Shown here in pieces: positions 60,538-64,000 of a stretch of 64,000 nucleotides of DNA. The notes under the pieces are model-generated. The model was not told where the DNA came from. It did not search any database and was given only the letters and a program-made list of their open reading frames with translations. A program made the position numbers and the translations under genes. Position 1 is the first letter of the stretch. Each line of letters begins with the position of its first letter. Source of the stretch: Streptomyces sp. Ru73 (GTDB lineage Bacteria > Actinomycetota > Actinomycetes > Streptomycetales > Streptomycetaceae); the NCBI RefSeq assembly GCF_002920575.1, contig NZ_PQSQ01000001.1, positions 124,001 through 188,000 of the forward strand, written 5' to 3'.

Positions 60538-62109
60538 ATGACAGCAGTGCCGCAACCCGGAGCACCGGCCCCCAGCGGCTTCTGGGCCCAGGCAGCCGCA
60601 GCGCCGGACCGCACCGTCCTGATCGCCCCGGACGGCGAGGAGTGGACGGCGGGCCGGCTGCACGCCGCCTGCAACCGCCTCGTCCACGGACTGCGCGCCG
60701 CCGGACTGCGCCGCGGCGACGCCTTCGCCGTCGTGCTGCCCAACGGGGCGGAGTTCTTCACGGCCTACCTCGCCGCCAGCCAGGCCGGGTTCTACCTCGT
60801 ACCCGTCAACCACCACCTCGTCGGCCCGGAGATCGCCTGGATCGTCGCCGACTCCGGCGCCAAGGCGCTCATTGCCCACGAGCGGTACGGCGAGGCCGCC
60901 CGGGCCGCCGCCGACGAGGCCGGAATGCCCCCGGAGAGCCGCTACGCGGTCGGCACGGTCGACGGCTTCCGGCCCTACCCCGAACTCCTCGCAGGACAGC
61001 CGGAGACGGCCCCTGAGGACCGCACGCTCGGCTGGGTCATGAACTACACCTCGGGCACCACCGGACGCCCGCGCGGCATCCGGAGGCCGCTGCCCGGCAA
61101 GCCCCCCGAGGAGACCCATCTCGGCGGCTTCCTCGGGATCTTCGGCATCCGGCCCTTCGACGGCAACGTGCACCTCGTGTGCTCGCCGCTCTACCACACG
61201 GCCGTCCTGCAGTTCTCCGGCGCCGCCCTGCACATCGGCCACCGGCTCGTCCTGATGGACCGGTGGACGCCCGAAGAGATGCTGCGCCTCATCGACACCT
61301 ACCGGTGCACGCACACGCACATGGTGCCCACCCAGTTCCACCGGCTGCTCGCCCTCCCGGAGGAGACCAGGAACCGGTACGACGTGTCCTCGATGCGGCA
61401 CGCCATCCACGGCGCCGCACCCTGCCCCGACCACGTCAAACGCGCCATGATCGACTGGTGGGGGAGCTGCGTCGAGGAGTACTACGCGGCCAGCGAGGGC
61501 GGCGGCGCCTTCGCCACCGCCGAGGACTGGCTCAAGAAGCCCGGCACGGTCGGCAAGGCCTGGCCCATCAGCGAACTTGCGGTCTTCGACGACGACGGCA
61601 ACCGCCTGCCGGCCGGTGAGCTCGGCACCGTCTACATGAAGATGACCACCGGCGGCTTCAGGTACCACAAGGACGACGGCAAGACCGAGAAGAACCGCAT
61701 CGGCGACTTCTTCACCGTCGGCGACCTGGGCCACCTCGACGAGGACGGCTACCTCTTCCTCCGCGACCGCAAGATCGACATGATCATCTCCGGCGGCGTC
61801 AACATCTACCCCGCCGAGATCGAGGCCGCGCTCCTCGCCCACCCCGCCGTCGCCGACGCCGCCGCCTTCGGCATCCCGCACGACGACTGGGGCGAGGAGG
61901 TCAAGGCCGTCGTCGAACCGGCGGACGGCCACACGCCCGGCCCCGATCTGGCCGCCGACATCCTGGCCCACTGCGCCACCCGGCTGGCCGGGTACAAGCG
62001 CCCCAAGAGCGTCGACTTCATCACCGCCATGCCGCGCGACCCCAACGGCAAGCTCTACAAGAGGCGGCTGCGCGCGCCCTACTGGGAGGGCAGGGAACGC
62101 GCACTGTGA
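60538..62109 (+). CDS. Acyl-CoA synthetase (AMP-forming, FadD type)
   Basis: The 523-residue adenylating enzyme starts at ATG 60538 after GAGGAGG. Its P-loop is YTSGTTGRPRGI, where Arg replaces the usual Lys of PKG. It has YYAASEGGG, TVGDLGHLDEDGYLFLRDR, and the catalytic Lys in NGKLYKRRLR. It activates a carboxylic acid as acyl-AMP and then acyl-CoA. It is in an operon with the flavoprotein upstream. Similarity to mycobacterial FadD4-like proteins is from memory. The substrate is likely a lipid or steroid-derived acid. Confidence 0.9.
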   Translation: MTAVPQPGAPAPSGFWAQAAAAPDRTVLIAPDGEEWTAGRLHAACNRLVHGLRAAGLRRGDAFAVVLPNGAEFFTAYLAASQAGFYLVPVNHHLVGPEIAWIVADSGAKALIAHERYGEAARAAADEAGMPPESRYAVGTVDGFRPYPELLAGQPETAPEDRTLGWVMNYTSGTTGRPRGIRRPLPGKPPEETHLGGFLGIFGIRPFDGNVHLVCSPLYHTAVLQFSGAALHIGHRLVLMDRWTPEEMLRLIDTYRCTHTHMVPTQFHRLLALPEETRNRYDVSSMRHAIHGAAPCPDHVKRAMIDWWGSCVEEYYAASEGGGAFATAEDWLKKPGTVGKAWPISELAVFDDDGNRLPAGELGTVYMKMTTGGFRYHKDDGKTEKNRIGDFFTVGDLGHLDEDGYLFLRDRKIDMIISGGVNIYPAEIEAALLAHPAVADAAAFGIPHDDWGEEVKAVVEPADGHTPGPDLAADILAHCATRLAGYKRPKSVDFITAMPRDPNGKLYKRRLRAPYWEGRERAL

Positions 62110-62199
62110 GGTACCGCGCGGCAGCCGTGGCACCGGGGGCCGCCGCGCCCCGGTGCCGCCTCCCTTGACCCGGGCGGTGGCTGGGCACAGGATCGCGCC

Positions 62200-63750
62200 A
62201 TGGCTGGAGTACGGAGCAGTACGGTCGACGGAATGCTGCGGCGGAGCGCCCGGCGCGTGCCCGAGCGCACGGCGGTGCGGTACGCCGAACGCTCCTGGAC
62301 CTACCGGGAGCTGGACGAGGCGGTCACCGCCGCGGCCCGGCTGCTCCTCGGCGAGGGGCTGCGCCCCGGCGACCGGGTCGGCTCCTACGGGCACAACTCC
62401 GACGCCTACCTGATCGGCTTCCTCGCCTGCGCCCGCGCCGGCCTCGTCCACGTCCCCGTCAACCACCACCTCACCGGCGACGACCTCCGGTACATCGTCG
62501 AACAGTCCGGCAGCTCCCTGGTGCTCGCCGACCCCGGCCCCGCGCGCGAACTCCCCGACGGCGTGCGCGTCCTGCCGCTGCGCGACGCCGCCGACGGGCT
62601 GCTCGCCCGGCTGGACAGGCTGCGCGCGGACCCCGCGGCCCTCGAAGCGCTCCCGCTGCCCGGCGCCGTCGACGGCGAGTCCCTCGTCCAGCTGCTCTAC
62701 ACCTCGGGCACCACCGCGCTCCCCAAGGGCGCGATGATGACCCACCGCGCCCTCGTGCACGAATACGTCAGCGCCATCACGGCGCTCGACCTCACGGAGA
62801 ACGACCGGCCGCTGCACTCCCTGCCGCTCTACCACTCCGCCCAGATGCACGTCTTCCTGCTGCCCTACCTGGCCGTGGGCGCGGAGAACACCATCCTGGA
62901 CGCGCCCGCCGCCGAGACCATCTTCGAACTGGTGGGCGCCGGCCGCGCGGACAGCCTCTTCGCGCCGCCCACCGTGTGGATCGCCCTCTCCCACCACCCC
63001 GACTTCGCGGCGCGCGACCTCTCCGGGCTGCGCAAGGCGTACTACGGGGCCTCGATCATGCCGGTACCCGTACTGGAGCGGCTCCGCGGCCGGCTCCCCG
63101 GCCTCGCCTTCTACAACTGCTTCGGGCAGAGCGAGATCGGCCCGCTGGCCACCGTGCTCGGGCCCGACGAGCACGAGGGGCGGATGGACTCCTGCGGCCG
63201 GCCCGTCCTCTTCGTGGAGGCACGGGTCGTCGACGAGGCGGGCCGGGACGTGCCCGACGGGACGCCGGGCGAGGTCGTCTACCGCTCGCCGCAGCTGTGC
63301 GAGGGCTACTGGGAGAAGCCGGAGGAGACCGCCGAGGTCTTCAGGGACGGCTGGTTCCACTCCGGTGACCTGGCCGTGCGCGACCCCGAGGGCTACCTCA
63401 CGGTCGTCGACCGGGTGAAGGACGTCATCAACTCCGGCGGCGTACTGGTCGCCTCGCGGCAGGTCGAGGACGTGCTGTACGAGCACCCGAAGGTCGCCGA
63501 GGTCGCGGTCGTCGGACTGCCGGACGACCGGTGGATCGAGGCGGTCACCGCGGTGGTCGTGGTGAAGCCGGACGCGGGCGACGTCGGCGAGGAGGAGCTG
63601 ATCGCCGCGGCGCGCAGCCGGCTGCCCGCCTTCAAGGCGCCCAAGCGGGTCGTCTTCGTCCCCGAGCTGCCGCGCAACGCCAGCGGCAAGATCCTCAAGC
63701 GTGAACTGCGGCAGCGGCTGGGACGGGAGCAGGGGCCGGGACGGGGCTGA
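62200..63750 (+). CDS. Acyl-CoA synthetase (AMP-forming, FadD type), second copy
   Basis: The 516-residue enzyme has the standard P-loop YTSGTTALPKGAMMTHRALVHEY, NCFGQSEIGPLATVL, FHSGDLAVRDPEGYLTVVDRVKDVINSGG and the C-terminal ASGKILKRELR with the catalytic Lys. It is only distantly related to its upstream neighbour, so the two are not a recent duplication. It starts at ATG 62200, 90 bp after the first synthetase. Substrates are unknown; medium- or long-chain fatty acids are the default. Confidence 0.9.
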   Translation: MAGVRSSTVDGMLRRSARRVPERTAVRYAERSWTYRELDEAVTAAARLLLGEGLRPGDRVGSYGHNSDAYLIGFLACARAGLVHVPVNHHLTGDDLRYIVEQSGSSLVLADPGPARELPDGVRVLPLRDAADGLLARLDRLRADPAALEALPLPGAVDGESLVQLLYTSGTTALPKGAMMTHRALVHEYVSAITALDLTENDRPLHSLPLYHSAQMHVFLLPYLAVGAENTILDAPAAETIFELVGAGRADSLFAPPTVWIALSHHPDFAARDLSGLRKAYYGASIMPVPVLERLRGRLPGLAFYNCFGQSEIGPLATVLGPDEHEGRMDSCGRPVLFVEARVVDEAGRDVPDGTPGEVVYRSPQLCEGYWEKPEETAEVFRDGWFHSGDLAVRDPEGYLTVVDRVKDVINSGGVLVASRQVEDVLYEHPKVAEVAVVGLPDDRWIEAVTAVVVVKPDAGDVGEEELIAAARSRLPAFKAPKRVVFVPELPRNASGKILKRELRQRLGREQGPGRG

Positions 63751-63987
63751 GCACGGACCCGGCCGGGGCTGGGCGCGGGGCCGACGGAAACTGGGCGCGG
63801 GGCCCGCCGGGTGGCTTCGGCGTCCCGTCCGACCTGCGGTGACGTGTCGCTGCGGGGTGACTGTCAGTGGTGCCTGCCATGCTGAGGACCGATCGGAAAA
63901 GGGCGGTGCGGGCCGTGATCGGCCGGCGGCCGGACACCGCCACCACGGCAGTTCACCCGCTTCGCCTCACACCGAAGGATCTGCTCA

Positions 63988-64000
63988 TGCTCTCGACCCA
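63988..64000 (+). CDS. Start of a further gene, cut by the window end
   Basis: ATG 63988 follows GAAGGA by 7 bases and opens a frame (MLST) that leaves the window. The 237 bp before it, after the second synthetase, show no gene or repeat I can support. Confidence 0.4.

Noticed and set aside
60499..63486. Long reverse open frame of 995 codons opposite the two acyl-CoA synthetases
   Set aside because: It is antisense to two genes with clear domains, and its wording is the Val/Gly/Asp-rich pattern typical of shadow frames in GC-rich DNA. Similar long frames opposite the kinase (54592-56796), the LAL gene (20429-22987) and others were dropped for the same reason.

Overview
This window looks like chromosomal DNA of a Streptomyces-type actinomycete. 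It is very GC-rich, uses GTG and TTG starts freely, has many ATGA/GTGA gene overlaps, and carries typical streptomycete families (SAV_915-type protein, LAL regulators, MHS transporters, FadD arrays, DUF3662, an ECF42 sigma factor with a DGPF partner). I see no rRNA, tRNA, CRISPR array, insertion sequence or replication origin.

Layout. 1-3.0 kb: the end of an NHLM-type bacteriocin-export ABC ATPase, a TRIC/UPF0126 membrane protein, a methyltransferase, and convergently a Tat-exported intradiol dioxygenase. 3.1-8.1 kb: a quinate/shikimate catabolism operon (dehydroshikimate dehydratase/HPPD-like fusion, shikimate-type dehydrogenase, MHS transporter, TetR regulator) with two matching operator-like sites. 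8.2-9.6 kb: a membrane acyltransferase.

9.6-22.2 kb is a near-complete benzoate-to-beta-ketoadipate module. benABCD and a LuxR/LAL activator read right. catR-catB-catA-catC-pcaI-pcaJ, then pcaD, read left. Benzoate is dihydroxylated and oxidised to catechol, ring-opened to muconate, cyclised, isomerised, hydrolysed to beta-ketoadipate and activated with CoA. Only the final thiolase is missing from the window.

22.3-30.2 kb: an AlkB-like dioxygenase, a 3-hydroxybutyrate dehydrogenase, a GAF/PucR-type regulator with no usable stop codon, a second MHS transporter, a small CxxC protein, and a MaoC hydratase divergent from a P450 across a repeat-rich promoter. 30.4-32.6 kb: the PTS-type dihydroxyacetone kinase dhaKLM. 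32.6-37.1 kb: an unusual stretch with a gene-poor kilobase, a run of about nine or ten hairpins ending in a 13-bp terminator-like stem just before a MerR-like gene (candidate structured RNA), a stand-alone DUF3662 protein, cspA and a DEAD-box helicase.

37.4-39.0 kb: DGPF/ECF42 sigma pair with its own recognisable promoter. 39.0-43.7 kb: kdpFABC potassium ATPase operon preceded by an extra 27-residue membrane peptide. 44.0-48.7 kb: SAV_915-lysA operon and small proteins, with a striking set of 11-nt-spaced CGTCA repeats between divergent genes. 48.7-51.1 kb: a MocR regulator and a DMT exporter whose start codons overlap inside a palindrome. 51.1-63.8 kb: Ca/H antiporter, acyl-CoA dehydrogenase behind a KstR-like box, MpaB-type oxygenase, Ser/Thr kinase with 42-residue repeats, FAD oxidoreductase, HAD hydrolase, nitronate monooxygenase-like protein and two acyl-CoA synthetases, together suggesting lipid or steroid acyl catabolism.

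All functional assignments come from reading motifs and recalling families; no database search was run.
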